64,000 nucleotides of DNA from Laetiporus sulphureus 93-53 (taxonomy: Eukaryota > Basidiomycota > Agaricomycetes > Polyporales > Laetiporaceae): assembly GCF_001632365.1 (NCBI RefSeq), contig NW_024468510.1:861143-925142 (forward strand), given 5' to 3'. Both the position numbers and the translations under genes were made by a program. Shown here piece after piece: positions 1 through 12,466 of this stretch. Numbering within the stretch: position 1 is the stretch's first letter; each line of letters starts with the position of its first letter. Under the pieces are notes generated by a model that saw only the letters and a list, made by a program, of their open reading frames with translations, did no database searches and had not been told where the DNA came from.

Positions 1-328
1 GCGTCAGCATATCGAGCTGACTCCATCAGCGGTGATCACAGACCAGATACTTCTGCTCGGGAGGACGAACGGGAGGGTAGTCGAAAACGGACTTTGTCAG
101 GTAAGTATCCTGAGGCCAATTCGGTCACAGAAGGCTTACGTGTCTGCAGAACGGGATAAAGAAGCCGATGATACAGCGTTGACAGCCAGTGAACAGGCTG
201 CTCAGCCTCCAAAGCGCCCCCGCATCATCCGTAACCGATATACTCTCGCCCCTTCTCATGGCGTGGCGAGGAAGTTGCTGCCGATCGATCCACAAGCAAA
301 CCAAAGTCGCACGAATCGCAATGGCTAA
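1..328 (+). CDS. C-terminal part of an unrecognised protein (5' end outside window)
   Basis: Two exons can be read, <1-100 and 150-328. The 49-base intron starts gtaagt and ends gcag, and the frame is kept across it. The 92 residues are polar and low in complexity, with acidic and basic clusters including a PPKRPR patch that could be a nuclear localisation signal; this is only a suggestion. No domain is recognisable. The stop is TAA, followed by a 239-base convergent gap to GTP cyclohydrolase I. Splice logic and the open frame support it as real, but identity is unknown. Confidence 0.5.
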   Translation, partial: RQHIELTPSAVITDQILLLGRTNGRVVENGLCQVSILRPIRSQKAYVSAERDKEADDTALTASEQAAQPPKRPRIIRNRYTLAPSHGVARKLLPIDPQANQSRTNRNG

Positions 329-567
329 GTCCATTACACGGTCATGCACCAAGTCAACGCGCATTGGATCATTCTTGTAGCGTTATATTATTGTCTACAA
401 TCTGTATCGGTATAGTATAGTAATGTTGAGCTGATATATGGACTGCAGATTTTCCCGGATGGTATAAGGATAGATGCAATGTTGAATTGGGGTAGCTATG
501 CTGTGGTCGTGAGTTGAATCGCTTGCGAGTTGAATCGATGTAAGGGAAGGGGGACATTTGGGGGTTA

Positions 568-1702
568 TTAACGGCCCTTAATCAAAGTCAGGAACTCTTC
601 TCGGGTTTTTTGCTGCGTCCGGAAGCACCCCAGCATACAGGAAGTGACAGTCATGGAGCCGGGCTTTTGGACTCCCCGCATGGTCATGCAAAGATGTCTG
701 CCACGTTTTGAGAAAAGTAATCTAAGGCAGAATATATGAACTACTTACGTTGCTTCCATCACGACTGCAACACCACGCGGCTTAATGGCTTCCTGCACGG
801 CGATTGCAATTTGTTTCGTGAGGCGCTCTTGTACCTGCAGGCGACGGCTAAAGGTCTCAGCGATGCGTGCCAACTTGGACAGGCCAAGCACGAGATGGTT
901 GGGGATATATGCTATCGCAATCTATGAGAAGCCAGCGGTTGCATTATCAGATATGAAAACCTCGCAGAGCGATCCGCGACTCACTTTACCCATGAAGGGA
1001 ACGAGGTGATGCTCGCATAGGCTGGAGATGTCAATGTCACGGACAATAACCATTTCGTCATGGTCCTCAGCGAACACGGCGTCGTTAATAACGTCTGTGT
1101 GGTGCATATATTCAGTTTGCGATAATCTCGTAACGCAAGATATGCTGTACCTGCCAAACGTTCCTCATATCCGCGGGTCATCCACATGAGGGCCTGCGCA
1201 TAGCGTTCGGGTGTGCGGAGAAGACCCTCTCGGTCGGGATCTTCGCCGATGCATTCGAGGATCGTCCGGACAGCCCCTGCGAGCTTCTGCTCACGCTCTG
1301 CCTTCTCGGCTGCAGTAGCATTCAATCTGGCCACGGTAGACTTGGCTAAATGCAAAATGAGACATGGGCACCAAAAAAAGCGCTAGTTCTTGTACCTGGC
1401 CACCCCAAACCGTTTGGATCAGGGAGTGGGCTGCCTGCTTCGACGCCCGAGATCGAGGTATGCAGAGGCGTCGAGTTCCCGGAGGCGGGTCGAAACCCGT
1501 AACCGTCCCGCACGTAAGGAGACCCTACGGGTCTCCCTAATAGGCCAGGCGACGGCAGGTCGCTACTCCCGCCGCGTGCTGAAGTCTCGCCTGCGACATG
1601 CGGATCAGCTGAGTCGGCTCGAGCCTGTGCGCTGAGCTCGAGCTTTTGCAGACTCTCGGACAAGCGATCGCCATGACTCAAGACGTCGACAGGCGTGGAC
1701 AT
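568..1702 (-). CDS. GCH1: GTP cyclohydrolase I
   Basis: Converts GTP to 7,8-dihydroneopterin triphosphate, the first step of folate and tetrahydropterin synthesis, in the cytosol. Exons (complement): 568-697, 749-921, 985-1094, 1151-1345, 1396-1702; 304 residues. The N-terminal ~100 residues are low-complexity and fungal-specific. The catalytic core carries the family signatures: [13 protein letters not shown] near residue 145, [14 protein letters not shown] with the zinc Cys and His, [20 protein letters not shown], and [20 protein letters not shown] near the C-terminus with the second zinc Cys. I chose the ATG at 1702 because the in-frame upstream start is GTG. The length is ordinary for a fungal enzyme with an N-terminal extension. 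It is divergent from the ABC transporter gene across 503 bases. Confidence 0.95.
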
Positions 1703-2205
1703 GGCGGCAACGGGAGTGAGCACGCAGTGTGAAAAAATTAAGTGCTATTTCGCACACAGTGGTGGGGGAGAGCAAGTAGCGATGGCAGGCCACGTGGTGG
1801 AATGAGACATACTGAGAAAGGAAAGTAGAATGGATTCATTCCGCCTCTTTGTCCGCCTGATGAGGAGATATGAAAGGAAAATTAAGACGGCCGACTAAAC
1901 CGCGCGAAACTGCGAGCGTCGCCCATCTTTAAACATGCACAGTCGACGCACCGCCTCGCAATCTCGCTCATTCCCGACCGTCATAATTGTTTGGAGCCCA
2001 TGCTGTTCGTCGCGCCCAATCTTTCTCGGTACATCCTTCCCTTAAGTTGATTCCTGCCCGCCGTCACTGTCGCAGCATCGCATCTTACGGAACAGCCGTA
2101 ACAAAAAGACCTCTGACGTGAGATGAACCATCCACAGCATCCTCGAACGCTCATATACTCTCTTCGCACGTATGGTCTGCCCTGCTCATCCGTCGGTCCC
2201 GCACC
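1703..2205. other. Intergenic region between GCH1 and the ABC transporter
   Basis: Divergent spacer that should hold both promoters. I see no convincing gene, RNA or repeat in it; the short open frames here lack conserved motifs. Confidence 0.6.
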
Positions 2206-4804
2206 ATGACTCTGAGGCTCCGTTTCCACTCATGGCGATATTTACCTCCAGAGCTATGCTTTCCCCAGGCTGCTCAGTGTGCTCCCCGCACCGAAGAGCG
2301 CACTCACCACGTGAAATCGGAATATCACGATCCGAGTGAAGCGTTCTACCGAGCTTGGTTAGCATCCCGGACGCCACTTGCTGGCTCTGATGCCTTTCTT
2401 CCACCAGGCGCTCATCGGCCTCTGTCTGCTCATCAAATCAAGCTTGCCTACCAGATTGTCAAGTTGTGCGGATATGATACATTTGCGCTAATCTGGGTGT
2501 TGCACCCTTGGAGGTTTCTTCTAATGATCATTGTTCAATTACTACGCGGAGTCCTCCCTGCATTCAAAGGGTATTCGCAGGCATCGATCATAAACGAGGT
2601 AAGTCGACGTAACCTCTCCTGGAGTACCACGCCATACCATCACTGCTTGTTCCCTTAGTTCCAGTCTTTCATGACCTCGGGAGAGTACACCTTGAGCCAC
2701 TTGCTGAGCAGCATTCTCTTCGAACTCATCCGAATTGGATTTGAGACCGTGCTTGATTCATTCGCGTACGGCCTTCTCATTCTCGATCGTTGATGAGCGA
2801 ACTCACCATGTATTCTGAAAGTACTGCAAATGAGGAGCTTGTACAAAGTTCAATACAATTTCTTCTGGAACACAAACAGATCGAAACGCGCCTCCGATTG
2901 GACGTTCCGACACTGGCGGATCCAGTCGTTCGTGATCTCCTACAAGAGTCTGATTTCTTCGTGCGCTCGTTCGGTAGCATGTCCAGCTTCGGGCTCTTCT
3001 CGATGTTCGACATCACGCGTATCCTGACGCTCATCTCGGAGCTCGTATCCCATCTCTTCATCTTATCGTCTTTGACGCGCAGCAACATGAGTGATGCCGT
3101 CCTCATAACCTGTGTTCTGGCGTCGGCGGTTCCTTCCTTATTCCCGTGGTTAGCAACAGGTCGCACGATGTTTGAGGACTTGGATGACCCACACGAGCTT
3201 CGGCTACTAGCCAAGCAAGAGAAGATGCGTGCGCTAGCTTATAGCGATGCGCTTCGTCAAGAGGTCGTCTTCTTTGGTCTCGGATCATGGATATTACGAG
3301 GTTGGGCTCAAGCGCGGATGGCACTGCTCAAAGCAGAGCGGTCGCAGTCCAAGCAAAGCGCAGAATTTACTTCACAACTGCTTTCCCGAGTCGGCATCTC
3401 GGACCTCTCAGCAGCTGTACAGAATGTCTGCAAAATGCGTGTGATGTCTTTCACAAGTGCTAATATAATACCCTCCTCAGATGCTGCTTATGTTACTTGT
3501 GAAGACATCACCGGCTTCCCTTGGGACTTTTACGCTGTATCGAAATTCGGTGCAAGCTCTTTTTCTCACAATTGCGGCACTGATCCATTCCCTGAGGATG
3601 GCGTACCAAGCGATCTTCTTGATGAGTGCATATTGGGCCGCGACGACCGTCAAAGCTCATCTGAGACCGACGGCAAGCCAAAGAATGAATTATGAATGCT
3701 CCTGCAAAGGCATGGAGCTACAAGTGAAGTAGGTCCGCTCTCGTGCCTCAATCTAGCTGTGCGACTGATAATAGGCAGAAACCTTTCGTACACTTATCCG
3801 GGGTGCATACATCCAGTCTTGAATGGCGTAAACCTAACCATACGAGCGGGAGAGACCCTTGCTATCGTCGGATACAACGGATCTGGTAAGCTCGATTGGC
3901 TCTATGCGAACCCTCAATTGCTTACGCAGTTCTTCGATTTTAGGCAAATCGACGCTGGCGAAAGTCTTGCTACGGATCGTCGACTTCGACAGCGGCCAGC
4001 TGCTTGTTAACAGGGTAGACATCAGGAAGTACGACCCGGACGACTATCACACACACTGCACCGCCGTGTTCCAGGATTTCTCCAAATTCAATGCTTCGGC
4101 GCAGGAAAACATCGCGGTCGGATTTATTGATGAGAAGCGCAACCGTGCAGCCATTGAGAGTGCCATCCGTTTGGGCTGCGCGACACAGATCGTGTATTCG
4201 CTGCCTCAGGGTCTCAAGACGAAGCTGGATGTGATCAGCGATGAAGCAAATTCGTTCATGGCCAGAGACAGTTGCGTGAACAATTCTCGCAGCTTCCCAC
4301 AGCATGGATTATCTGGTGGCGAGGTATGATGAGCCCACTTACTCGGTATTGCAAGATGCTCATCGAGTGCACAGTGGCAGAGGATTGCTCTCTCCAGGGC
4401 ATTCATGAGAGCTCAACGACCTGAAGTCGAGCTCATCGTCTTCGACGAGGCGGTACGCACACAGAAATGCCTGTCATTTACGCGAGTTCTGACCAAGGCT
4501 GCAGACTTCATCTCTGGACGCCCATGCACAGAACCGTATATTCGATAGCATCGACAAGGTTACCCACTCGTCCGACGGGAAACGGACTAAAACCGTGATC
4601 TTCATCACTCATCGCCTTTCCACGGCTCGTCGTGCGGACAAGATCGCCATGATGGAGCATGGGGTACGCACGCACTTGTCACCTTTTCCCATGTCGAAGC
4701 AGAGGCTGATTACTTTCCTGTAGACCATCACCGAGTTCGGCACCCATGAAGAGCTTCTTAGGAGGGATGGCCAATATGCAGCGTTGTATCGAGCGTCCAC
4801 CTGA
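2206..4804 (+). CDS. ABC half-transporter (one membrane domain, one ATPase domain)
   Basis: Nine exons: 2206-2598, 2659-2765, 2822-3425, 3481-3728, 3779-3885, 3944-4323, 4375-4452, 4505-4663, 4724-4804; 718 residues. Residues 1-~440 contain several hydrophobic stretches, such as the one around LMIIVQLLRGVLPAF. The ATPase domain follows with Walker A GYNGSGKST, signature LSGGEWQR, Walker B ELIVFDEA joined to a TSSLD D-loop, and an H-loop FITHR. All catalytic motifs are intact. There is an insertion of about ten residues just before the signature. Architecture is that of homodimeric exporters; substrate and membrane cannot be told from sequence. The first ATG of the frame was taken; a start a little downstream is possible. 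Confidence 0.85.
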
Positions 4805-5436
4805 TTAGACGGTGCGAATAGAGCATTCTCATAAAGGTATTCGTAATTATCGTAATTCCCATCACGCCTGTGGTGATTCTCACTGCATATGCGCATTTGT
4901 TTGTGACTTTTGTTCACGTACGACACGATGCCACCAAGACTCAGTGAACGTGCAGCCATAAATATTAAACGGCACGCAAGTCTCTCAAGCCCCGCTTGGA
5001 AGATCGATCGAAAGTCATGATCTCCCTGGGAGACATAGCAACCCGTAACGATCATTGTTGAACACCATCAGTATATATAGCCCACTGGGTGTTCGCAGTA
5101 TTCACCGCTGGCCTCAACGTATGTGCGAGAATGCGCCTGTGTTTCTGAATAAGCGCAACGGTTACGTATAGAATTTCAACTGACCAATAACAAATCATGC
5201 TCATGCCCTAGCACATCGTCGTACGCATAGCGGGGACACCCAGACCAGGCTTTGCGTCTTGCCGAAATAGAATCTGTAAAATCATGTCGGTGGGGAGAGG
5301 GGGAAGGAGCGTCGGCGAAGCAAATACGTCGCTCATATAGCAGGCTGATCACGGAAAAAAATCAAGACTGCGCATCAAATTGATTTTATCAGCATTTCAG
5401 TGCTGTCCATGTCCGCTTCTGTCCTCCTCCTCATTG
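4805..5436. other. Convergent intergenic region
   Basis: 632 bases between the stops of the ABC transporter and the Pho81-like gene. It includes a TATATATAG stretch near 5072 but no open frame with recognisable motifs, and no inverted repeat was noticed. Confidence 0.5.
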
Positions 5437-8400
5437 TCAACTACGCTTGTAATAATCAAAGTACGCTAGTACACCGTCCTGCAGGGCCGCATCAATCCCA
5501 TGAGGATCCGTGCCGGAAGACGTTGGCAACTGAGCCAACTCCTGTTGAGTTCCGAAACTCCCGACGAGCAGGCCTTGATCCTTGACGCCTTGTATGAGGG
5601 AAGGTACGCGCTCCTGCATCATAGTCAGTCATCGTATTGTGTCCTGCATCTCACAAAGACGGACGTACCAATAAGCCTGCGTCCAAGAGAACGCCCAGGA
5701 GATTGTTCGCTTTGGAAAACTCCACAGCGGAATCCAGGTTTGACAGCCGGTAATCGTGGGCATCGTCAACAGCAAGGGCAGTCGAACTCGGAGTAGCGCG
5801 GTTGCGTTCGCCGCATTGGGACGCGAAAAAGACAGGATCTGGAGCCAGGTGAGGATACACGTTTCGAGCCACTTTGCCTACTTACAATTCGGTTGTTTCC
5901 AATTAAGCGCGGCGCAAGCATCGGGTGCGAAGGACGTGAAAACAATCGCACGTCTGCTCGCGAATCCCTCAGATGAGTAAGTCCCATAAACTGTTCTCAA
6001 AATTGCGTCTGTCACGTCATTGAGTTCAAGTTGACGTCGGAGCGAGAGGCGCTCCCTGGTCCTCATAGGTGCATACGCCAGTTCCAGACATATGCCAATA
6101 CTAGCGGGTATCATCTGTTGATAAGTGCAGTCAGCAAACCTGACGAGTCTGGTAATTATAATGACCAACTCGCCTTGAGTAGGTCTGCCAACGAGGTCAT
6201 GGAAGTCGAAACTGTCAGATGCCACTCCAGAGGCGACATCGGGTGATCGCCAGTTTGCAAGAGTCCCCTATTAAGGCGCTGCGCGAGCGATTGGAATTGC
6301 GACAACGTAACATCCGCGACACCTAATTCGTATCCGATTTCTGGAAGCAGCCACTCAGAGTACACAACTGGCTGGAGATCCCGCGTAACCTGTACAGTGA
6401 TGAAGACGTAGCTACCCGTCACTGATGAGTGGGTCAGCGAATGCCCTCCAGATAAGGCGGTCGTTGATATGGATGGCGAGTTCACTGCCGAGGCGGGGGC
6501 GCGACCTGGCTGAGGTCGTGATGGGGTGATCCTGGACGTTGAAGCAGGTGCGGGGCCAGCCAAGGACTTCCAGTACGTTTCTACAGCACCGCCAATCTCT
6601 AGCTTTACGCCGCTGAATGGTGTGATGACATTGACTTCGAAAGAAACCTGGCTGTGACATCAGAAGCCTTTCGTCAGGTACCTGACAGATATCCTTACCT
6701 CTCCTATCACATGGAGGCGTGGATCCAGGATTGGGACGAGAAACGGTTGGCTGTTTGCAATATTCCGTAGGGAGGACGGTAAACAAATCGCCCGGCCGAT
6801 TGTCTTGGTACCAAAGTTGGGGTACAGCGAGAACTCCATAGACAGGGAATCTGGAGAAGGGACCTGAAAAGAGAAGGTGATTCTCTGATCCTTGATTGGT
6901 AGCGCGATGGTGTACGGGGCTGGCGCGATGGCAGGCGTGGCGGTCATTACGAGTCTCAACAGCGATGACGAATGAAATTGTCGATCATCATAATAGAAAC
7001 CTGCCAGTGGAGGGTAGAGACGAACTGCCGGCGCCAATTCCGTACCAAACTGCGACGTCAGATGCCCGATAGTCACTTGGACCAATGCGATTTTATCCAA
7101 ATAGTTGTGACCATACACGCGGTACGGCATCATAGGCGGAGGGAGAGACAGGGAAGGAATCATGTCGATGTCAGACTCCGCACTTGCAGATCGCTGCGTG
7201 TCTGACCGAGGAGATTTCTGCGTCAGTGGGATATGCCCCGGTGCCAGTTTTGTGGCTGCGTCGAGAAGCAGCGCTACGCAGGACTGGTGACCATACCAAG
7301 CGGCGTAGTACAAAGCCGAATTGCCATTCTCATCGAAGCGGTCGATGCGACAGCCGTTTTCAATCAGGACCTTGAGGCACGCATCGCGTCCGAACCTGGC
7401 GGCGTGGAAGAGCGGAGTCCACTCACTGTACTTATCTGGGATATCCCAACCGTCCTGACGCGCAAGGATCCGGCATATTTCCGCGTGGCCCTCTTGTGCA
7501 GCCAAATGTATAGGGTATTCTCCATTCGTGTTTGGTACGCTTGGTGCACCGTGCTGCAACAAGAGAATGACTACGTCCACGTGCCCCGATATCGCGGCCA
7601 GCAACAGCGGTATGAGGTCGGTGCTTGGAGTTGCCGTCCGTACAGAAACTTGGCCATCTTCGAGCAATACGCGGAGGCAATCGACCCAACCTCCCAACGT
7701 TGCGTATACGAGGGCTGTGCACGAGTCCACGTCAACTAACTCTGCGGATAGACCGACCTCGATAAGTCGTTTGCAGACCATGTCGTGGCCATACATGGCT
7801 GCATAATGCAACGCGGATCGTCCATAAACGTCGGTCTTGTGGCGGTCTACACCATTCTCCAAGCACAGTTCAACCAAGCGCAGAACACCTACGATGGCCA
7901 CTTCATGCAAGCACGTTCGGCCGTTGATATCGTCAACGAACAGGAAATCGAAAGGTCCCGCAGTGGACGCGAGTATAAGGTCAGCAAGATCTGGAGGAGC
8001 GTCGATGACCGCCTTCCACAGAACGCGCGTAACGTGCGACCTCGCCTCACGAGCTTGAGACAGGGAGTCCGAGTACCGAACCAATGCTCGGATCGCGTCT
8101 GCGTCGGCATCGGCGACAGCCTTTCGCAGGTTGCTTTCTAGATCTTGAAATGGGCCCATTTGTATATTTCGGTCGATTCCCAGCTGGCGGCTCAACAAAT
8201 CCTCGTCCTCGATCTCTCCTTCGTACTTCATTCCTACGGAAAGGTCGGTCAAATCAAGCAAACATGCCGCAACGACGTCGGACATCTCGGAGATGAGCTG
8301 GTGGAATAATAAATGTAAGTATTGAATCAAGCATACACTCGAGCTCCTGACCTGTCTGTTAAATACTGGCTGCACCTCCACTTGTCGCGAGAGGTAAAGT

Positions 8401-9145
8401 TCCTTGGTCGTTGATCTGGATCGCTTGTCCCATTTCTTCAGAATCTTGCGGAATCCAATCGCATTGATCTCGATGAATTGCTACATGATTTTCATGTGTG
8501 GATCAGCTGGCAGACGATGAGAGCTCAGTATACCTGCAGCTTCCCCAAATCTCGCTCAAGCAGACGGAACCCTTCTTCCACGGCGCTCCACTCGACATGG
8601 TTCTTTGTCGCATCGTCGAACGAGTCTGGCAATACCCGCGCGGCCGCTGCCCGTCGCTTGGAAAGCAGCGTTTCCAGCCGTAATTTCAGCTCTGCCTCTT
8701 TGAGTAGGTAGAATGCGTTGATCTAGATATCGTCAATGGCATCGATCAGATCCGATATTTCTTGATGCACACCTTCTCCAATTCCCGTTCGAGTTTGAAG
8801 AAGAAAGCGGCTTTATGAGCTTGGAAATTGGGGCCCCTGTCGTCATCTTGTCCCAGGGCGGCGAAAATGAGGGGATCGTCTGATATACTCGGGGTCGCAG
8901 CGCTTGCATCTGCCGCGGGGCGACTGAGTATTTCGCCAGGACGTAAAGCGATTGCAGTCCTTGTCGCTTCGGGAACCGGGCGGTTCGCAGCAAGAGACGA
9001 GATAATCTTCTTGAGAGATTTATAGTCCAGATAAGCGGACGACCAGCCAGGAATCTGCTCCGCTTGTATCTGCTTTCCGAACTGCCCGCAAGGTTGATAA
9101 GTCGACCTGCTCGGAAGCAACTTTTCATGAAATCTGTACCTTCAT
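5437..9145 (-). CDS. PHO81: Pho81-like protein: SPX domain, ankyrin repeats, degenerate GDPD domain
   Basis: Exons (complement): 5437-5613, 5669-5838, 5886-6114, 6174-6647, 6699-8297, 8352-8480, 8534-8722, 8773-9081, 9140-9145; 1093 residues. The first exon is only ATGAAG, giving the canonical SPX start MKFGKQIQ. The SPX domain spans residues ~1-210 and keeps the lysine cluster in RKILKKWDK, the inositol-pyrophosphate surface of the family. Six or so ankyrin repeats follow (~330-570), then a GDPD fold to the C-terminus. The GDPD part lacks the catalytic HRG and reads VVYSEW where enzymes have VYHD, so it is probably inactive, as in yeast Pho81, which inhibits the Pho85 cyclin kinase in phosphate starvation. 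The intron 6115-6173 is GC–AG. GDE1-type phosphodiesterase is the alternative but is less likely. Confidence 0.9.
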
Positions 9146-9319
9146 GATCGTCGCCGGCTGTCACGAAGAGCGGCGGGTCACCGAACAGAATGATAGAGCG
9201 AGACGCGATGTGATGCAGGATGCGGGGCTGTCATTGACACGGTGAAAGGAATTACAGCTGAGCGGGATCCAGATGCACGAGCCGTTCCGCCACTGCAACA
9301 ATCTTAACCATTTAACAGC

Positions 9320-9325
9320 CACGTG
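9320..9325. promoter_or_regulatory. CACGTG box upstream of the Pho81-like gene
   Basis: A perfect CACGTG palindrome about 175 bases upstream of the start codon. In yeast, Pho4 binds CACGTG and activates PHO81. That the same holds here is inference from one six-base site. Confidence 0.35.
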
Positions 9326-9420
9326 CGTCCGTTCATTCGTTGTCGCAGCCAATCACACGCCACAAACGTGCGTAGTAGCGGCGGACATCAACATTGCGGG
9401 TGCAATATGCTACATCGATA

Positions 9421-10797
9421 TTACACGAGTATTTTCCGCAGCTGCCATACACGTGCTGGAAGGAGCGTCACAGGACATTTACCGTGCTTCTCAACGTACT
9501 CGTATGCACATCGGTAACAGCAGACATAACCCGACGGTAGTGCAGTGGCGTTGGCAAATGCACCATGGCAGAGGGGACAGATGCCATAGGCTTTCGGGTC
9601 TACTTGTATCCCCTGCGGATGAGGATGGGCTAATTTTGGCGGCGCTATTGCGGGGCCAAGAGGAGAGGTCGATAGTGCGCGCGCCGGCGATGACGGTGAA
9701 TACCACCACTCGAGGAATTTCACGAAGAAGATTGCAGTGGGCAGAATTACATTGAACGAGTCGACCAGCAAGCGTGGTGAGGCCGTCAATAGGCGCCTAA
9801 GCCTCGTAAAAATGCTTTGAGCTTGAGTTGCATCCAGCTTTGGCTTCGGTAGTTGCTGTGCGGCACGCTGGGACAACATGAGGATCGTCTTGCAGGAATT
9901 TCGCCCCTGTACTCACCAGATCATGAATGCTAACCCTTCTAAGATCCACACCAATCCAGGATAACCATGGCCGATAGAACGGAGTCTGATCAAAGAGGTA
10001 TGCGATATTGCAGACCAGAAGCCAAACTTCGAAGGTCGTGTTCAGGAAAGGATATATCGTTTTGTACATTCTTCTCAGACGTCCGGTCAATGTCTGAAGC
10101 ATCGCTTGAGCATTTATTAATTGCAATATGAGGAGAGCTCACAAACCTGCTCGGATAGAGCTCTCGCTTGACGAGTAGCGAGACTCTCCTCAATGTCCTC
10201 TGATTGGATTCCACCACCGAGATCTTCGTAGTACTCCTGAGCTTTGGTCCGCAGATAAGGAAGTCCGATCTAAGGAGATCATTCAGATCAGACCAAGGGA
10301 AGACTTTGATGCACACGTCACGTACGAGGAAGATCAACGAACGCCGGATCTCTCGCTCTCGCAGCTTCTCCTCCTCCAGGATGCCTGGAACTGCGGCTCT
10401 AGCTCGCTCTGCTTCGAAGAGCGGACTCCGTCTTCGCTTCAACCCATAGAAATTCTCAGAAAATGATGCCCCTGCGTTGTTCAGGACGAGAATGTTGACT
10501 ACACTTGGTGATCTCACCGTATTTCCGGAGGTAGTGTCGCTCGACGAAGAACATAAGCACAGAGTAGAACTCTTCATGCCTGTTCACAATGCGCAGCAGG
10601 TATCGAGGGTAGCGTTGAGCGAATACCTAGGATGTGATCGGGATCATGTGTCCGCGTTGCACCTCCGTTCGCGAAAAGCTCACCGATAGAACGTATTTGA
10701 GAGCAGGTTGTAGGAGATCTCTCAGCTGCTCTTGCGCCACGAGCTCGAACAGTGTTGGCTTCAATGGATCGCCTCCTACGTCGTTGAAGAATTCCAT
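9421..10797 (-). CDS. PEX12: Peroxin 12, peroxisomal RING-type ubiquitin ligase subunit
   Basis: Exons (complement): 9421-9867, 9917-10093, 10147-10269, 10326-10471, 10518-10626, 10684-10797; 371 residues. It begins MEFFNDVGGDPLKPTLFELV, a close match to the conserved Pex12 start, and has the family motif IGLPYLRTKAQEYYEDLGGG near residue 130. Hydrophobic segments lie around WLLVCNIAYLF and IFFVKFLEWWYSP. The C-terminus carries a RING-like Cys set (CPLCHGAF, YVCCYRCAYEYV, GKCPV). Pex12 works with Pex2 and Pex10 to ubiquitinate the import receptor Pex5 at the peroxisomal membrane. It follows the Pho81-like gene on the same strand after 275 bases and appears complete. Confidence 0.95.
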
Positions 10798-10968
10798 GGG
10801 CGGGTATAGTCCTGCTAGGCTCGTGTGGAATTGCCGTGGCTGGAAGTTGGTTTCGAATTACCAAACGTACTAACTAACGCCGAGTCGATCACTCATAACA
10901 GTGGCATGTGATTATACACTTCACATTCTCACTGACTCGACAATTAACCGACATAAACAACTACTGCG

Positions 10969-12060
10969 TTATGAGAGGAAAGTAAAGTATTTTCCACCCG
11001 CCGAGGAGCCAGCCAAGCGTGTGGCCACAACCCACCGCCATTCTGTACTGGCGGCACTCCCGGAAATGTCATGTGGACGTCGTAATGTCATACGCATATT
11101 GCCCCTCGCAGGTCGAAACTCATCGTATGGCTCTTGAACAACGTCATCTGGGCTGGTCACAGCTACCACGATCATCAGCATATCATCATACAAGCAGCGC
11201 AAGGAGTGAACGTCTTACCTTTGACTATCCCCACCCACTCAAAGTACTTCTCGACAGGCAGCGAGACGCGCTCGCGTTTGTCGGCAGGCTGAGCCTCAGC
11301 GTCCTCCTCCGGATCAGGCGAGGGAGGGCGAAGAACAGGCAGTTTCAGGTGGTTCAAGCCAGTGTCAAAGACCGCGACGGACACCTTGGTTGACCTGCGA
11401 GCAGAGTGCAATCATTATATTGGGTGTTGGGAGTGTGAGTATGATGAAACTGACGATGTTGCAGACAAAGCGGCAGCGACGGACAGAGCATGCGAGACCA
11501 ATGAAAGATAGGCTGCGAGCCTGCAGAAGCGTCCTATGTAAGTGCAGTACTTTGATACAGCTCTACACTATAACGCACGTAGGACCAGATGAATCGTCGG
11601 CGCAGAGGGTAGAGGTCTCATAAAGCACTAACAGAGAAGGAGCAACAGATAGAGTAGTTTTCGGATGGTAAAAGGAGCCGTCGTGGACGTGAAGCATCGA
11701 CAGTATCAAAGCAAGATGCGCTCTTGTAGGAGGATAGCTATATGTTCCATCCTTCCGTCAAGAGTTTTGCCACGACCAACATGAAGGAACTTCAGTTACA
11801 GACAGAATATCCACCCGAGACGATGCTCCGCACGTTCGCCCTTCAGAACCATGTATCTTCAGCCATTCGTCGTCAAAGTTGATAAGTGCGCTTGCAAAGT
11901 CTTTCCGGGATGGACTCAGCATAAGAGTTCTGCGGAATGGTTCAAGCGCGACATGTGAGAGCATCAGGTGGATCGGCGCGGAAGGGTGGAAAGGTCCTTC
12001 GATCAACAGTGAGCGAAATTCAGGAAGCGTGGGTGCTGGAGTTGGGAACAGAGTAGCCAT
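10969..12060 (-). CDS. Unrecognised 285-residue protein
   Basis: Exons (complement): 10969-11162, 11219-11394, 11455-11533, 11586-11737, 11804-12060. All junctions have GT–AG ends and keep frame, so the model is sound even though the product is not recognised. It starts MATLFPTPAPTLPEFRSLLI, has alternating hydrophobic segments (LLVLYETSTLC, AAYLSLVSHALSVAAALSATS, VSVAVFDTGLNHLKLPVLRP) like a compact α/β domain, then an acidic linker and a basic C-terminal part ending KYFTFLS. No Walker motif, signal peptide or membrane segment is evident. RecA-fold accessory proteins (Elp6- or Psy3-like) crossed my mind from the pattern, but I see no motif that decides it. Confidence 0.7.
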
Positions 12061-12466
12061 GCTGGTTGCTGCAGGTGAGGCAGCCGTATGTGGAACAAGT
12101 TGAATTTCAAGATGTGCAGTGAAACTTCAGATACGAGCCTAGTTTTCCAACCTCCACTAGATCTGAGTGCTTTGGTTTGGACTCAACGACGAGGCCACTG
12201 AGAGGGAAGAGGATAAAGCGTTACAACGCGAAGTGTCACACTCACGAGTCGCGTCGACGCGTGACTGGTACCGGTAAACGCCGTGGGCAGACACTACGCC
12301 ACCCTCCAATTTGCACTTGGACGGCTCTGTCCGCTCGAGCAGCTCACTACTCACTTGCTCGAATTGCTTTCAGTCATCATCCTCGAACATATTGTTCCTT
12401 TAACCATATATCAAACTTCTGGGTCTGCTCTACAGTAATCTGCGCTCCGTCAATCCTTGATCCGCC
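12061..12466. other. Divergent promoter region of the unknown gene and MDM10
   Basis: 406 bases between two start codons. Contains a pyrimidine-rich tract and an ATATATC just upstream of MDM10; nothing else stands out. Confidence 0.5.
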
